NCBI GenBank assembly: GCA_015064665.1
Contig: SVRU01000043.1
Coordinates: forward strand, 1 to 23,209
DNA length: 23,209 bases
Direction of reading: 5' to 3'
DNA from: Oscillospiraceae bacterium
GTDB taxonomy: Bacteria > Bacillota_A > Clostridia > Oscillospirales > CAG-272
Within the stretch, counting starts at the first letter, position 1; each line of letters begins with the position of its first letter. Shown piece after piece: positions 5,685-13,241 of the stretch. The notes beneath the pieces were generated by a model. It did no database searches, had not been told where the DNA came from, and saw only the letters and a list, made by a program, of their open reading frames with translations. A program made the translations under genes and the position numbers.

Positions 5685-5860
5685 TGGAATAAAATCGACA
5701 AAAGAGGAGTTCGGCCGGGAAGAGAAGAGGAGCACCGAGAGAACGACGAACGTGACGAACACTCCGCGGAGAGTAAGCGAGGTGACGAGAGAGGAAGCTT
5801 TGCAAAAATTGCCTTTTTCCCTTACGTGCGGAAACTTTGCGAAAATTGTCCAGTTGCTCC

Positions 5861-5877
5861 CTTTTTCTTGAAAAAAG
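5861..5877. repeat. terminal dyad, right copy
   Basis: CTTTTTCTTGAAAAAAG, the partner of the motif at 2808-2824, about 70 bp inside the right end of the element. Confidence 0.45.
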
Positions 5878-5929
5878 CAAAAGAATGTGATAAACTCGAA
5901 AATACGAGAAAAGGAAAGAGAGCGCACGC

Positions 5930-5963
5930 AGGGCAGCGCAGTACATCCAATTATACAAAATTA
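5930..5963 (+). repeat. right attachment-site direct repeat (attR)
   Basis: Second copy of the 34-bp repeat at 2621-2654. It runs into a perfect palindrome, see 5950-5977. Confidence 0.8.
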
Positions 5964-5977
5964 ATATTTTGTATAAT
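5950..5977. other. palindromic recombination core at the right junction
   Basis: Arms ATTATACAAAA and TTTTGTATAAT are perfect inverted copies around a 6-base spacer TTAATA, the 11-6-11 geometry of Xer/tyrosine-recombinase core sites. The left arm lies in the element-shared repeat, the right arm in flanking chromosome. The left junction has the same left arm but a degenerate right arm (TTTTTGTT). This predicts that the empty chromosomal site is the palindrome and that the plasmid carries the degenerate version. Confidence 0.65.
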
Positions 5978-5984
5978 CAAGGGA

Positions 5985-6200
5985 AGCAAAAATAGGTTTT
6001 AACCTCTTTTTCTGCCTCGGATTATGCCTTTGTATTTAACTAATACTTTAAATATGACATTTATTTCCTTTTAAGTTTGTATAAGTTTACGTACAGAATA
6101 TAAAGAAAAATAAAAAAATTAGATATGTATACTTTATATAAAATAATATATTGACTAAGTTAGCTATAAAGGGAATCTACGTAAATAAATGCAAAATTAC
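5985..6200. other. AT-rich intergenic stretch
   Basis: This stretch lies between the element's right end and the promoter at 6201. It is AT-rich, with no open frame carrying a ribosome site and no repeat of note. Confidence 0.5.
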
Positions 6201-6229
6201 TTGAAAAAGCAAATGCTTTGTAGTATAAT
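6201..6229 (+). promoter_or_regulatory. sigma-A promoter without an obvious gene
   Basis: TTGAAA (6201-6206), a 17-nt spacer and TATAAT (6224-6229) form a strong promoter with a start near 6236. It is followed within about 110 nt by a terminator-like hairpin and no reading frame. Confidence 0.7.
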
Positions 6230-6235
6230 AAATAA

Positions 6236-6345
6236 TGATATATCTGTGAGCAACTTGTCGCAGCAATTATAAGGATATCAATGTAGGACAAAAGCGCAAT
6301 GGTTTAAATATAAAAAAAGCAGGGAAGTCTTCCCCACTTTTCTTG
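6236..6345 (+). ncRNA. candidate small RNA (about 105 nt)
   Basis: Transcribed from the promoter at 6201-6229 and ending at the hairpin AAAAG-CA-GGGAA-GTC-TTCCC-CA-CTTTTCTT (about 6315-6343). Inside, CTGTGA pairs with TCGCAG (6245-6264, one G-U) and GATAT/ATATC can close it. Every ATG inside is followed by a stop within a few codons. It runs convergent toward the end of spoIIID. It may be a real small RNA or a promoter orphaned by the nearby insertion. Confidence 0.4.
6312..6345. terminator. terminator of spoIIID, bidirectional
   Basis: On the minus strand the stem GGGAA/TTCCC, extended by flanking AAAG/CTTT pairs, is followed by seven T residues, a strong signal directly after the spoIIID stop codon. 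The plus-strand version has a shorter T run. Confidence 0.75.
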
Positions 6346-6348
6346 TAA

Positions 6349-6627
6349 TTAGGCTTGTTTGTTTTTTAATTCCCTTTTGTTTTGGTATTTTTTGCGTGTG
6401 GCTTCCCCACCTCTTAGGTGTCTTTCGGACTTGTTAAGCTCTAATATTTCCTTTACACTTCTATAAAGCGTAGCGTTATAATATTTAAGCTTATATGCGA
6501 GATCCTTATGTACTGTGCTTTTGCTCATTCCAAAATGAGCCGCCGCGCCTCTTACCGTATCACCTGTTTCAATGACGTATTCCGCAATAATTTCGGCGCG
6601 CTCCTTACCGTAAAACCTATCATCCAT
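6349..6627 (-). CDS. spoIIID: sporulation transcription factor SpoIIID
   Basis: A 92-aa DNA-binding protein that acts in the mother cell during sporulation, modulating sigma-E-dependent genes and helping sigK expression. Family hallmarks are clear: the helix-turn-helix with GMSKSTVHKDL at about 33-43, and the conserved RHLRGGEAT near 69-77 that precedes the basic C-terminal helix which contacts DNA in SpoIIID. The length fits the family. The start is MDDRFYG at 6627, with GGAG about 8 nt upstream; a longer frame reaching 6951 runs antisense through the neighbouring methyltransferase and is spurious. It is divergent from the methyltransferase, 55 bp apart. Its presence shows the host is an endospore former. 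Confidence 0.95.
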   Translation of the reverse strand: MDDRFYGKERAEIIAEYVIETGDTVRGAAAHFGMSKSTVHKDLAYKLKYYNATLYRSVKEILELNKSERHLRGGEATRKKYQNKRELKNKQA

Positions 6628-6682
6628 AAAAATTCTCCGTTGCTGCATTGATAGTAAACTATATGAAAGGCATTCCAATATA

Positions 6683-7456
6683 ATGCAAAAAGAAGAAAGA
6701 AAATTTTGCGATTCTACCGTTTTTGAAGGCATGACCTCAATACGAGCAATAATCAAATCAATTGATAACGGTACTAATGACAGAAAAATAGAAAAAATAC
6801 TTTTTAGCAAGGATAAAATATCAAAAATATCAAAAGAGATAGGATATTTTAAGGCAGTTTCTTCAAAATATGGTTTTGAACTGATCGAGTCTTCTGATGA
6901 GGAACTGGAAAGTATCACTCTCGGAACTTCGCACGGAGGCATAGTTGCCATAACCGGCGCAAGAACGATTCCTGAAATTTCTCCCGATACGAAAATTCTC
7001 GATAAGGGATTCTACGCAATGATACAAGGCATCGAGGATCCTTATAATTTCGGTTATGCCCTTCGTTCATTGTATGCTGTTGGAGCTGATGGAATAATTC
7101 TTCCGCCTCGAAATTGGATGAGCGCCGCAGGTGTCGTTTGCAGAAGCTCGGCGGGAGCGTCGGAGCTATTTGAGATGTATCAAGCAGATCCCGTTGAGGC
7201 TGTTAAACTCTTTAAATCGCATGGGTATAAAATCGTTTGCGCTGAGGAAAATACCGATAATATTCTCGGAGAATGTTCTCTTCCCTTGCCTATACTTTTG
7301 ATAGTGGGCGGAGAAAAAAGAGGTATATCAAGAGCTGTGCTTGATCTTGCGGATATTCTTGTAAAAATAGATTACGGGCGTGAGTTCAAGGCTTCGCTTT
7401 CAGCTGCATCCGCCACTACTATGTTTGCATATGAAATAATGCGTCAAAACAGATAA
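6683..7456 (+). CDS. SpoU/TrmH-family RNA 2'-O-methyltransferase
   Basis: A 257-aa cytosolic SPOUT-class methyltransferase that transfers a methyl group from S-adenosylmethionine to a ribose 2'-OH in rRNA or tRNA. Residues 1-100 form the L30e-like substrate-binding part (FEGMTSIRAIIKS); the C-terminal half carries the knotted catalytic domain with motif 1 DPYNFGYALRS (119-129), motif 2 IVGGEKRGIS (207-216) and motif 3 KASLSAASATTMFAYE (236-251). Motif 3 is slightly divergent (SLSAASAT where SLNVSVAAG-like is usual). The start at 6683 is kept because the substrate domain needs these residues, although the ribosome site is weak (AAAGG). Its rRNA or tRNA target cannot be assigned from sequence. 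Confidence 0.88.
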   Translation: MQKEERKFCDSTVFEGMTSIRAIIKSIDNGTNDRKIEKILFSKDKISKISKEIGYFKAVSSKYGFELIESSDEELESITLGTSHGGIVAITGARTIPEISPDTKILDKGFYAMIQGIEDPYNFGYALRSLYAVGADGIILPPRNWMSAAGVVCRSSAGASELFEMYQADPVEAVKLFKSHGYKIVCAEENTDNILGECSLPLPILLIVGGEKRGISRAVLDLADILVKIDYGREFKASLSAASATTMFAYEIMRQNR

Positions 7457-7493
7457 ATAATTAAATCAATTTTTAAAAAACAGTGTAAAAATC

Positions 7494-7533
7494 AAAGAGG
7501 CAGCCTCGTAAGTTTGAGGTAGCCTCTTTTTTG
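7494..7533 (+). terminator. terminator after RNA methyltransferase
   Basis: AAAGAGGC..CCTC pairs with GAGG..GCCTCTTT around a small loop, followed by TTTTTT. The stem holds a pair of internal mismatches (AG/TA). Confidence 0.85.
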
Positions 7534-7565
7534 TCGGGATTAAAGGGTAAATTAAAGCTTACGTG

Positions 7566-8411
7566 TTACTTATTACAACCGCAGCCTCTTCCCTTTTGTC
7601 CATCGTTATTGGCGGTAGCGGTCATAGTTGTGCGGAATCTTGAGGTGGGGAAAGGCATATTGCTGAATACCGAGCAAGGATTTTCGTCGTTGCTTGCTGC
7701 TACGCATTCTTTATCGGGTACGCTGTAGTCCGAAGCCTGAACCAGAAGCTGTGCGGGACGAACTATGCGGATAACCGAGAAAATACCGAACGAAATGTAG
7801 AGTCTTGGCGCATCACTGCCTGTGCAAATATCTCCGTCAAGACAACCGCAAACGCAGCTCGGAAGCTCAAGTCCGCATTCTGTGTTATAGCAACAGGAGG
7901 TGCAGCATTCCTTTTCTTTAACCTTTGTAGAAAGAATTAAGGGCTCAACCGTTTCGACTATTGCTACGGGGGCATTGGTTCCTCTGTTATTTTCATTTAT
8001 CGAGCAGTAGCTGTTTTCGGGGTCTGAGGAGAACGTTGTTACATTTCCCTCGCCGCCGTAAAGTACTACATCCTTTTCAAGAACCGCAAGTCCCTTGAAG
8101 GTACGGCTCTGTCCGATACCAACGCACGCCTCGAGTTCAACGAGAATGTAATAACGAATGCTTACCTGATAAAATCCGCAGTTAAAAGGAACTTCATTTA
8201 CTCCAACGTATGCCCATAGGATATTTGCCGAGCGCGCTCTTACGTTCGTTGAAGCCGAGAGAATCTCTTCACCGCATGACGTGAGATATACTCTTGTGTT
8301 TTCAAAGCAATCTCTGTCACGGCAGGAATCAAGGACACGCTGCGTATCAATGCAAACTGTTCCGCGCCCGTCCTGGCACATACCCGAAGATGTATTTCTG
8401 TGATCTGTCAT
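7566..8411 (-). CDS. conserved cysteine-rich protein, possibly spore-coat related
   Basis: A 281-aa protein with many cysteines, densest in the stretch ECCTSCCYNTECGLELPSC and at the C-terminus (GRGCGCNK). The middle (RARSANILWAYVGVNEVPFNCGFYQVSIRYYILVELEAC) is beta-strand-rich and resembles conserved proteins of spore-forming Clostridia that I associate with spore structures, though I cannot name the family with certainty. There is no signal peptide or membrane segment, consistent with a mother-cell or forespore cytosolic product assembled into a coat; disulfide cross-linking would fit the cysteine content. Start ATG 8411 has GAGGGAG about 9 nt upstream. A weak TTAAAA-17-TATAAT box lies at 8456-8428. 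The gene is secure; the coat role is inference. Confidence 0.6.
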   Translation of the reverse strand: MTDHRNTSSGMCQDGRGTVCIDTQRVLDSCRDRDCFENTRVYLTSCGEEILSASTNVRARSANILWAYVGVNEVPFNCGFYQVSIRYYILVELEACVGIGQSRTFKGLAVLEKDVVLYGGEGNVTTFSSDPENSYCSINENNRGTNAPVAIVETVEPLILSTKVKEKECCTSCCYNTECGLELPSCVCGCLDGDICTGSDAPRLYISFGIFSVIRIVRPAQLLVQASDYSVPDKECVAASNDENPCSVFSNMPFPTSRFRTTMTATANNDGQKGRGCGCNK

Positions 8412-8537
8412 TGCAACTTCTCCCTCGATTATATATCGTATAATCTGATTTTTTAAGGTAATTTCTACCTCAGTACATTCTATGCGAAAAAAACATTTGT
8501 GTTAAATCATAGATTTTTAAGGATAAAAATCGAAAAA

Positions 8538-8583
8538 ATAAAAACGGAGCGCAGAATCAAAAAGGAAACGCACTCCGTTTTTA
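8538..8583 (-). terminator. terminator of P-loop gene
   Basis: On the minus strand AAAAACGGAGTGCG pairs with CGCTCCGTTTTT around an internal loop, and the following T run is strong. It sits 15 bp downstream of the stop codon at 8598. Confidence 0.8.
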
Positions 8584-8597
8584 TGTAATTTTATCTA

Positions 8598-8999
8598 TCA
8601 GGTATAAGCCTTAATTGTGTCGGGACAAGCCTCTGTAGCGATAGAAACCGTCATAACAAGGTTAACATCGGTCACGATGGGCTCAAGGTCCTTGAGAAGA
8701 GCTTCGAATGCGGCAACGTCATTTCCGCAGATCTTAAGAGAAGAATCTACAAAGATATCAGTGATATCGCTGTTTGAAGCAAGAATACCAGCGATAAAGC
8801 CGGTAAGCTTCTCAGCATCCTTAATATTGTAAGCATCTGTATCAATAAGGCGCGCCTTAGAGGTTATATCGAATCTGAGCTTATCACCCTTCTCGATGCA
8901 AACAACAGAGCCGTTCGAAGAAGCTGCAGCGTTGTTTACAAGCTCGATGAGAGTTTTGGTCTTTCCTGAACCTTTTGCGCCGATAAATAATTTAATCAT
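8598..8999 (-). CDS. small P-loop NTPase, function unknown
   Basis: A 133-aa protein starting with a strand and Walker A motif GAKGSGKT at 7-14, so it binds a nucleoside triphosphate. Later strands TDIFVDSS (a Walker-B-like hydrophobic strand ending in Asp) and NLVMTVSI complete a compact ATPase core. Short proteins of this type in Firmicutes have often been labelled as PilT-like, but no pilus gene is nearby and the label is not informative. The start is ATG 8999, with AGGAGG about 9 nt upstream; the longer frame to 9068 would begin upstream of its own ribosome site. A promoter lies at 9047-9075 and a 7-bp dyad at 9021-9037. Confidence 0.75.
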   Translation of the reverse strand: MIKLFIGAKGSGKTKTLIELVNNAAASSNGSVVCIEKGDKLRFDITSKARLIDTDAYNIKDAEKLTGFIAGILASNSDITDIFVDSSLKICGNDVAAFEALLKDLEPIVTDVNLVMTVSIATEACPDTIKAYT

Positions 9000-9020
9000 T
9001 TTTGAAATCCTCCTTTGTTT

Positions 9021-9037
9021 AGGATTAAGATAATCCT
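9021..9037. promoter_or_regulatory. dyad in the leader of the P-loop gene
   Basis: AGGATTA and TAATCCT are perfect inverted copies around three bases, just upstream of the ribosome site and downstream of the promoter. It could be an operator or a translational hairpin. Confidence 0.35.
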
Positions 9038-9046
9038 CTTGTATAT

Positions 9047-9075
9047 ATGATACACTATTTAAGAGCAAATTGCAA
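9047..9075 (-). promoter_or_regulatory. promoter of P-loop gene
   Basis: On the minus strand TTGCAA (9075-9070), a 17-nt spacer and TATCAT (9052-9047). The start near 9040 lies downstream of the longer frame's ATG at 9068, supporting the shorter protein. Confidence 0.6.
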
Positions 9076-9179
9076 GAGTTTTTTGATGTTTTTACTAATT
9101 TTTTTTTGCAAAATATGCGAATAAATATTCAAAGCATCAACGCTTTTTTGTTTTTATAGCTTGAATATTCAAAAAACTG

Positions 9180-10523
9180 TCAGTTTTCGGAAATTCTTGC
9201 CTCAAGCTCCTTTTTCATATCCTCGTAACCGGGCTTGCCGAGAAGAGCGAACATATTCTTTTTGTACGCTTCAACACCGGGCTGATTGAAGGGATTAACT
9301 CCAAGCATGTAACCGGAAACCGCGCACGCAAGCTCGAAGAAGTACACGAGATAACCGAAGGTATATGCGCTTCTGTCATCAAGCTCAATGAGAATATTGG
9401 GAACTCCGCCGTCGTTATGCGCGATAAGAGTTGCGAGCATAGCGGTCTTGTTTACGTAATCAAGCTCTTTACCGGAAATAAAGTTAAGTCCGTCAACGTT
9501 AGCGGGGTCTGTAGGAATAACAAACTTTGCGCCGGGATTCTTTACGTTAATAACCGTCTCAAAGAGGTTTCTCTGTCCCTCTTGAACGTACTGACCGAGA
9601 GAGTGCAGATCGGTTGAGAAGACAACTGATGCGGGGAAAATTCCCTTGTTATCCTTGCCCTCACTCTCTCCGTAAAGCTGCTTCCACCACTCGTTGAGCA
9701 TAAGCATATAAGGCTCGTATCCAACGAGAATTTCCGTAACCTTACCGCCGCGAGCGAGTATGTTTCTGATAGCCGCGTATTTTACAGCGTCGTTCTCGTT
9801 AAGATCACCCGAAGCATAATCGGTCATAGCGGTACGAGCGCCATTCATCATAGCGTCAATGTCGATTCCCGCGCAAGCGATAGGAAGAAGTCCCACTGCG
9901 GTAAGAACCGAGTATCTGCCGCCTACGTCATCAGGAACTACAAAGGTCTCGTATCCGGCCTCATCGGAGAACTGCTTAAGAGTTCCGCGGCACTTATCTG
10001 TAGTTACAAAGATACGCTCTCGAGCGCCCTCTTCACCGTATTTATCTATAAGAAGCTGCTTGAAAACTCTGAAAGCAACAGCAGGCTCCGTCGTAGTTCC
10101 GGACTTTGATATAACGTTTACAGATATATCTTTTCCCTCGCAGATGGAGAGAATCTCGGTAAGAGCGGTAGTGGAAATATTATTACCCGCAAAATAGATA
10201 TCGGGAGTATCCTTTTTAAGATTATTATAAAGAGGGCTCTTAACGAATTCTATTGCGGCTCTCGCGCCAAGATATGAGCCGCCGATACCTATAACTACAA
10301 GTATATCCGAATTTTTCTTAATTCTTTCGGCAGCGCTTTTAATGCGTACAAATTCTTCCTTATCGTAATTTTCGGGAAGCTTTACCCAACCCAAAAAGTC
10401 GTTTCCTTCTCCTTTACCGCTCTTAACAAGCTCGTATGCGGACTTAGCTTCAGCCGCAACCGAAGCCAATTCGTCAGATGAAACAAATCCGTTCAAAAAT
10501 TTGTCGTTAAGCTTTAATGACAT
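9180..10523 (-). CDS. pgi: glucose-6-phosphate isomerase
   Basis: Interconverts glucose 6-phosphate and fructose 6-phosphate in glycolysis and gluconeogenesis. The 447-aa length is the short bacterial form. Both family signatures are visible: [19 protein letters not shown] and, near the C-terminus, [14 protein letters not shown]. The sugar-phosphate loop [12 protein letters not shown] and the catalytic-region YVQEGQRN are also present. The start ATG 10523 has GGAGG 7 nt upstream, and a good promoter sits at 10568-10596. It is transcribed alone; the gap to the next gene downstream (9069-9179) has only a weak hairpin overlapping the stop codon (AAAACT-GAC-AGTTTT). Confidence 0.97.
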   Translation of the reverse strand: MSLKLNDKFLNGFVSSDELASVAAEAKSAYELVKSGKGEGNDFLGWVKLPENYDKEEFVRIKSAAERIKKNSDILVVIGIGGSYLGARAAIEFVKSPLYNNLKKDTPDIYFAGNNISTTALTEILSICEGKDISVNVISKSGTTTEPAVAFRVFKQLLIDKYGEEGARERIFVTTDKCRGTLKQFSDEAGYETFVVPDDVGGRYSVLTAVGLLPIACAGIDIDAMMNGARTAMTDYASGDLNENDAVKYAAIRNILARGGKVTEILVGYEPYMLMLNEWWKQLYGESEGKDNKGIFPASVVFSTDLHSLGQYVQEGQRNLFETVINVKNPGAKFVIPTDPANVDGLNFISGKELDYVNKTAMLATLIAHNDGGVPNILIELDDRSAYTFGYLVYFFELACAVSGYMLGVNPFNQPGVEAYKKNMFALLGKPGYEDMKKELEARISEN

Positions 10524-10567
10524 TTTTATACCTCCGTCATTACTGAAAAATATTTTAATTACAAATA

Positions 10568-10596
10568 ATTATACAATACACGGAGAGATTTTTCAA
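10568..10596 (-). promoter_or_regulatory. promoter of pgi
   Basis: On the minus strand TTGAAA (10596-10591), a 17-nt spacer and TATAAT (10573-10568). The predicted leader is about 40 nt. Confidence 0.75.
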
Positions 10597-10698
10597 GTAT
10601 TTAACGAAAAAATATTTGCTTTTATGACATTTTTTTCAAAGAGAAATAACACTATTGTTTACTTATGCTACGTCGTGTTAAAAAAAGCTTTTATTCGA

Positions 10699-11871
10699 TT
10701 ATTTCTCGCAAATAAAAATTCCTTCAATAACCTTCTTCCAAACCCCGAGAAATCCGATTTTTTCTATACTTTCCTTTGTGTAAATGGGCGCTTCGCCTAT
10801 TTTTTTGCCGTCTAAAAAATATTCGACCCTTCCTACGTGATTGTAGGCTGTAACTTCAGCTCTTAATTTTTCCGGAATACTGTAGCCTTTCTCTATTTTT
10901 GAGAAGTCTGCCTTTTTTACAAGGCACTTAAAGCCCCCCTCATAGAGTGTACAGCTGTCCTTTTTGCCAAAGGTTACCGGTACGCTTTCAAGCGCCGCTT
11001 CAGATTCTTTATATAATGTATAGTTCGCAAAGCCAAAATCAAGCATTTTTCTTGCTATTTCATTTCTTATGTCACGAGTTTCTGCGCCCATTATAACTGC
11101 TATAAGCTGCATATCGCCGCGCTTTGCGGTAGCGCTGACACAGTAACCCGCTTTATCCGTAGATCCTGTTTTCAGACCGTTACAGCCATCGTAAAATCTC
11201 ACGAGTCTGTTTGTGTTCGTAAGTGTAAATTCACCGCCGCGTATCGTATCCTGCCATAGAGAGCTATATTTAAGAATTATATCGTGCTTGATAAGCTCTC
11301 GAGACATTATCGCTATATCAAGTGCGGATGTAACGTGATTTTCCGTAGTGTCGTCAAGTCCTGTTACGTTTTCAAAATTGGTGCTATTCATTCCGAGCTC
11401 TTTAGCGCGGCGGTTCATTTTATTGACAAATGCCTCCTCGCTTCCCGAAACAAGCTCTGCGAGTGCAACCGCCGCATCGTTTGCGCTGGCGATGACTGCG
11501 CACTTGATTAACTCCTCAACGCATATCTCTTCTCCCTCCTCGAGAAAAACCTGACTTCCGCCCATAGAGGCGGCGTAAGATGAAATTTTAACCTTTTCAT
11601 CAAGATTAAAGCTACCCGTGTCAAGTGCTTCCGCAGAAAGCAGCAGAGTCATTATTTTAGTTACCGATGCGGGTGAATACGCTTCGCTTTCATTCTTGGA
11701 ATAGATAACCTCACCCGTTTCGGCTTCCATAAGTACTGCGGATTTTGCGGCTACATCTCCAAACAAATTGTTGCTTTCTGCCTTAGAATTAGTATCGTTT
11801 TTGGCAAAAACGCTTGTTCCGGACAATAAAAAGATTATTGTAATAAGTAATACTGATAATGTTTTTTTCAT
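10699..11871 (-). CDS. D-alanyl-D-alanine carboxypeptidase (class A LMW PBP, DacF/PBP5-like)
   Basis: Removes the terminal D-alanine from peptidoglycan pentapeptides outside the membrane. The 390-aa product starts with a signal peptide (MKKTLSVLLITIIFLLS, likely cleaved after VFA at 23). Active-site motifs are S69-V-T-K72, S129-A-N131 and K234-T-G236. A PBP5 C-terminal beta-domain follows (about 295-370). The end, KKVIEGIFICEK, is short and hydrophobic and could associate with the membrane. The start at 11871 has AAGGAG 7 nt upstream, and a promoter lies at 11903-11931. Whether it serves vegetative growth or sporulation (dacF/dacB roles) cannot be told from sequence. Confidence 0.93.
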   Translation of the reverse strand: MKKTLSVLLITIIFLLSGTSVFAKNDTNSKAESNNLFGDVAAKSAVLMEAETGEVIYSKNESEAYSPASVTKIMTLLLSAEALDTGSFNLDEKVKISSYAASMGGSQVFLEEGEEICVEELIKCAVIASANDAAVALAELVSGSEEAFVNKMNRRAKELGMNSTNFENVTGLDDTTENHVTSALDIAIMSRELIKHDIILKYSSLWQDTIRGGEFTLTNTNRLVRFYDGCNGLKTGSTDKAGYCVSATAKRGDMQLIAVIMGAETRDIRNEIARKMLDFGFANYTLYKESEAALESVPVTFGKKDSCTLYEGGFKCLVKKADFSKIEKGYSIPEKLRAEVTAYNHVGRVEYFLDGKKIGEAPIYTKESIEKIGFLGVWKKVIEGIFICEK

Positions 11872-11902
11872 TATTTTGCTCCTTCGTATATTAAACTTTG
11901 TA

Positions 11903-11931
11903 ATTATATTCTATTTTTTTGTATCCCGCAA
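11903..11931 (-). promoter_or_regulatory. promoter of the carboxypeptidase gene
   Basis: On the minus strand TTGCGG (11931-11926), a 17-nt spacer and TATAAT (11908-11903). Confidence 0.55.
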
Positions 11932-11986
11932 TATTACGCATATAAAATTATATTTTTAAAAAAGAATAAACTTTTTGAAAAATTTA

Positions 11987-12015
11987 TTGTATTTGCTCTT
12001 TTTTTGTGATATTAT
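11987..12015 (+). promoter_or_regulatory. promoter of the DUF624 gene
   Basis: TTGTAT (11987-11992), a 17-nt spacer and TATTAT (12010-12015), about 45 nt before the GTG start. Confidence 0.55.
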
Positions 12016-12060
12016 ATATATGTTAAAATATTTTATAAATACCATTTATGGAGCTTTTCT

Positions 12061-13128
12061 GTGGATAAAAACAATAAGAAACCAAAACGCTTCCGACTGA
12101 TTAACTTGGAAAAGGAAGGCAAAGGCATAAGCAAGAACAGAGCCGAGCTTGCTCCCGGATTTAAAAAATTCTTCTTATCCTATTTTGCAAATTTCAATAA
12201 GCTCGTTTCCGTAAACATATTTATGGTGCTCGGAAACTTCCCTTTGATTTTTCTTATAATCAATCTTTCTGGATATTTTAAAACTCCGTACTTCCTTCCG
12301 TTCTCGGATCTGTTTCAAAATTTGAGCGGATTGATGTATGCCGACGGTGATGTCACGCCTTACGAAATGAGTGTTTACGCCATTGAGGGATTGCAGCATC
12401 AGCAACTTGCGAATACCGCGTTAAATTACGTCTTTTACGGGCTTGGCGCGCTTTCGCTCTTGACCTTCGGTCTTGTAAACGTCGGTACGGCGTACATTAT
12501 AAGAAATATGGTTATGGGTGAGCCTGTGTTTACGTGGCATGACTTCTGGTATGCGGTTAAGCGCAATTACAAGCAAGCGCTTCCCTTTGGAGCTATTGAC
12601 GGCGCTATAATTGCGGTTCTCTCGTGGAACCTGTATTCGCTTATTTCATCTACGTCCGACTTCCTCGGATCGATGATGTTCTGGAGCAACGTAGTTCTGT
12701 TTATACTTTACTTCTTTATGCGTTACTATATGTATGTGCAAATGGTGACGTTCAAGCTTTCTGTGTTTAAAATGCTCAAGAATTCCTTGATATTTGCGCT
12801 TCTCGGCTTTAAGAGAAACATTTTGGCGCTTTTAGGTATTGTTCTTGGCATTATTCTCGAATTGCTTCTTCTCTTCGGTACGGGCGGAATTCTCGTTCCG
12901 TTTGCCGTAGCCGCTCCTCTTGCGGTTCTGTTTTCTATGTTTGCGTATATGAAGGTGTATGCGGCATATCCGAAAATCAAGCAGTATATGATAGACCCTT
13001 ATCTTGATGAGCATCCTGACGAGAGACCTGAAGCTTCTAGCGAGGAAGCTATAATGAAGGATGACGTTACCGAAAAGGAACGTATTGAAGAAATTAAAAA
13101 AAGAAACGGAATATCATACGATATTTAA
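12061..13128 (+). CDS. DUF624 (YesL-like) membrane protein
   Basis: A 355-aa integral membrane protein with about five or six hydrophobic segments (near residues 50-70, 120-148, 180-195, 205-222, 245-275 and 277-300). The arrangement of an N-terminal segment with NFPLIFLI, then GTAYIIRNMVMGEPVFTWHDFWYAVKRNYKQA, is typical of DUF624/YesL proteins, which often neighbour carbohydrate ABC transporters and have no established biochemical role. No transporter is next to it here. The N-terminus (about 40 residues) and C-terminus (from 315) are charged and cytosolic. It starts with GTG, GGAG 9 nt upstream. It stands alone, with a terminator at 13138-13187. Confidence 0.8.
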   Translation: MDKNNKKPKRFRLINLEKEGKGISKNRAELAPGFKKFFLSYFANFNKLVSVNIFMVLGNFPLIFLIINLSGYFKTPYFLPFSDLFQNLSGLMYADGDVTPYEMSVYAIEGLQHQQLANTALNYVFYGLGALSLLTFGLVNVGTAYIIRNMVMGEPVFTWHDFWYAVKRNYKQALPFGAIDGAIIAVLSWNLYSLISSTSDFLGSMMFWSNVVLFILYFFMRYYMYVQMVTFKLSVFKMLKNSLIFALLGFKRNILALLGIVLGIILELLLLFGTGGILVPFAVAAPLAVLFSMFAYMKVYAAYPKIKQYMIDPYLDEHPDERPEASSEEAIMKDDVTEKERIEEIKKRNGISYDI

Positions 13129-13137
13129 AATAATTGA

Positions 13138-13187
13138 AAAAGTGAGGACAATTCGGTTCAAATTGCCGAAATGCTCTCACTTTTTTG
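13138..13187. terminator. bidirectional terminator
   Basis: AAGTGAG pairs with CTCACTT and inner ATTCGG/CCGAAT-type pairs extend the stem. T runs are present on both strands, serving the DUF624 gene and the convergent deacetylase gene. Confidence 0.85.
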
Positions 13188-13241
13188 TATTACGGTACAG
13201 TTTACTTTTATTTTACGTTATCAGCCGCCAAAATAAACGCT

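Larger units (their letters stand above)
5618..5929. other. upstream region of the element's minus-strand gene
   Basis: Several overlapping open frames occur here, but none has a ribosome site or recognisable product. Two features stand out: the inverted repeat TTTGTCAAGG (5650-5659) / CCTTGACAAA (5675-5684), and a 14-bp direct repeat CTTTGC(A/G)AAAATTG at 5798-5811 and 5835-5848. The region probably holds the promoter and operator of the minus-strand gene and recombinase arm sites; no convincing sigma-A promoter was identified. Confidence 0.45.
2621..5963. mobile_element. integrated rolling-circle plasmid with its own tyrosine recombinase
   Basis: Two 34-bp direct repeats with one mismatch (2621-2654 and 5930-5963) bracket about 3.3 kb that is visibly more GC-rich than its surroundings. 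Inside, on the plus strand, lie a small ORF, a pMV158-type Rep (HUH endonuclease) and a short tyrosine recombinase, closely spaced; a small minus-strand gene follows. A perfect hairpin at 3537-3564 exposes TACTACGAC, the pMV158-family nick sequence. Known family features (Rep plus matching nick hairpin) indicate rolling-circle replication; the recombinase and direct repeats indicate site-specific integration. One copy of the repeat plus the interior would give an excised circle of about 3.31 kb. No mobilisation (relaxase), resistance or toxin gene is recognised. That the element still excises is inference. Confidence 0.88.

Noticed and set aside
5950..5977. Chromosomal dif site.
   Set aside because: The 11-6-11 geometry fits Xer sites but the bases do not match the usual Firmicutes dif consensus; an element-specific target is a simpler reading.
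5616..6002. Overlapping open frames upstream of the element's minus-strand gene.
   Set aside because: No ribosome site precedes those starting inside the region, products resemble nothing, and they run through the attachment repeat.
6650..6700. Sigma-E promoter of spoIIID (CATATAG at 6665-6659).
   Set aside because: The candidate -35-like TATATT is only about 11 nt away, shorter than the expected 13-15, so I do not claim it.
6628..6951. N-terminal extension of spoIIID to 200 aa.
   Set aside because: It is antisense to the RNA methyltransferase, and SpoIIID homologues start near MDDRFYG, which has its own ribosome site.
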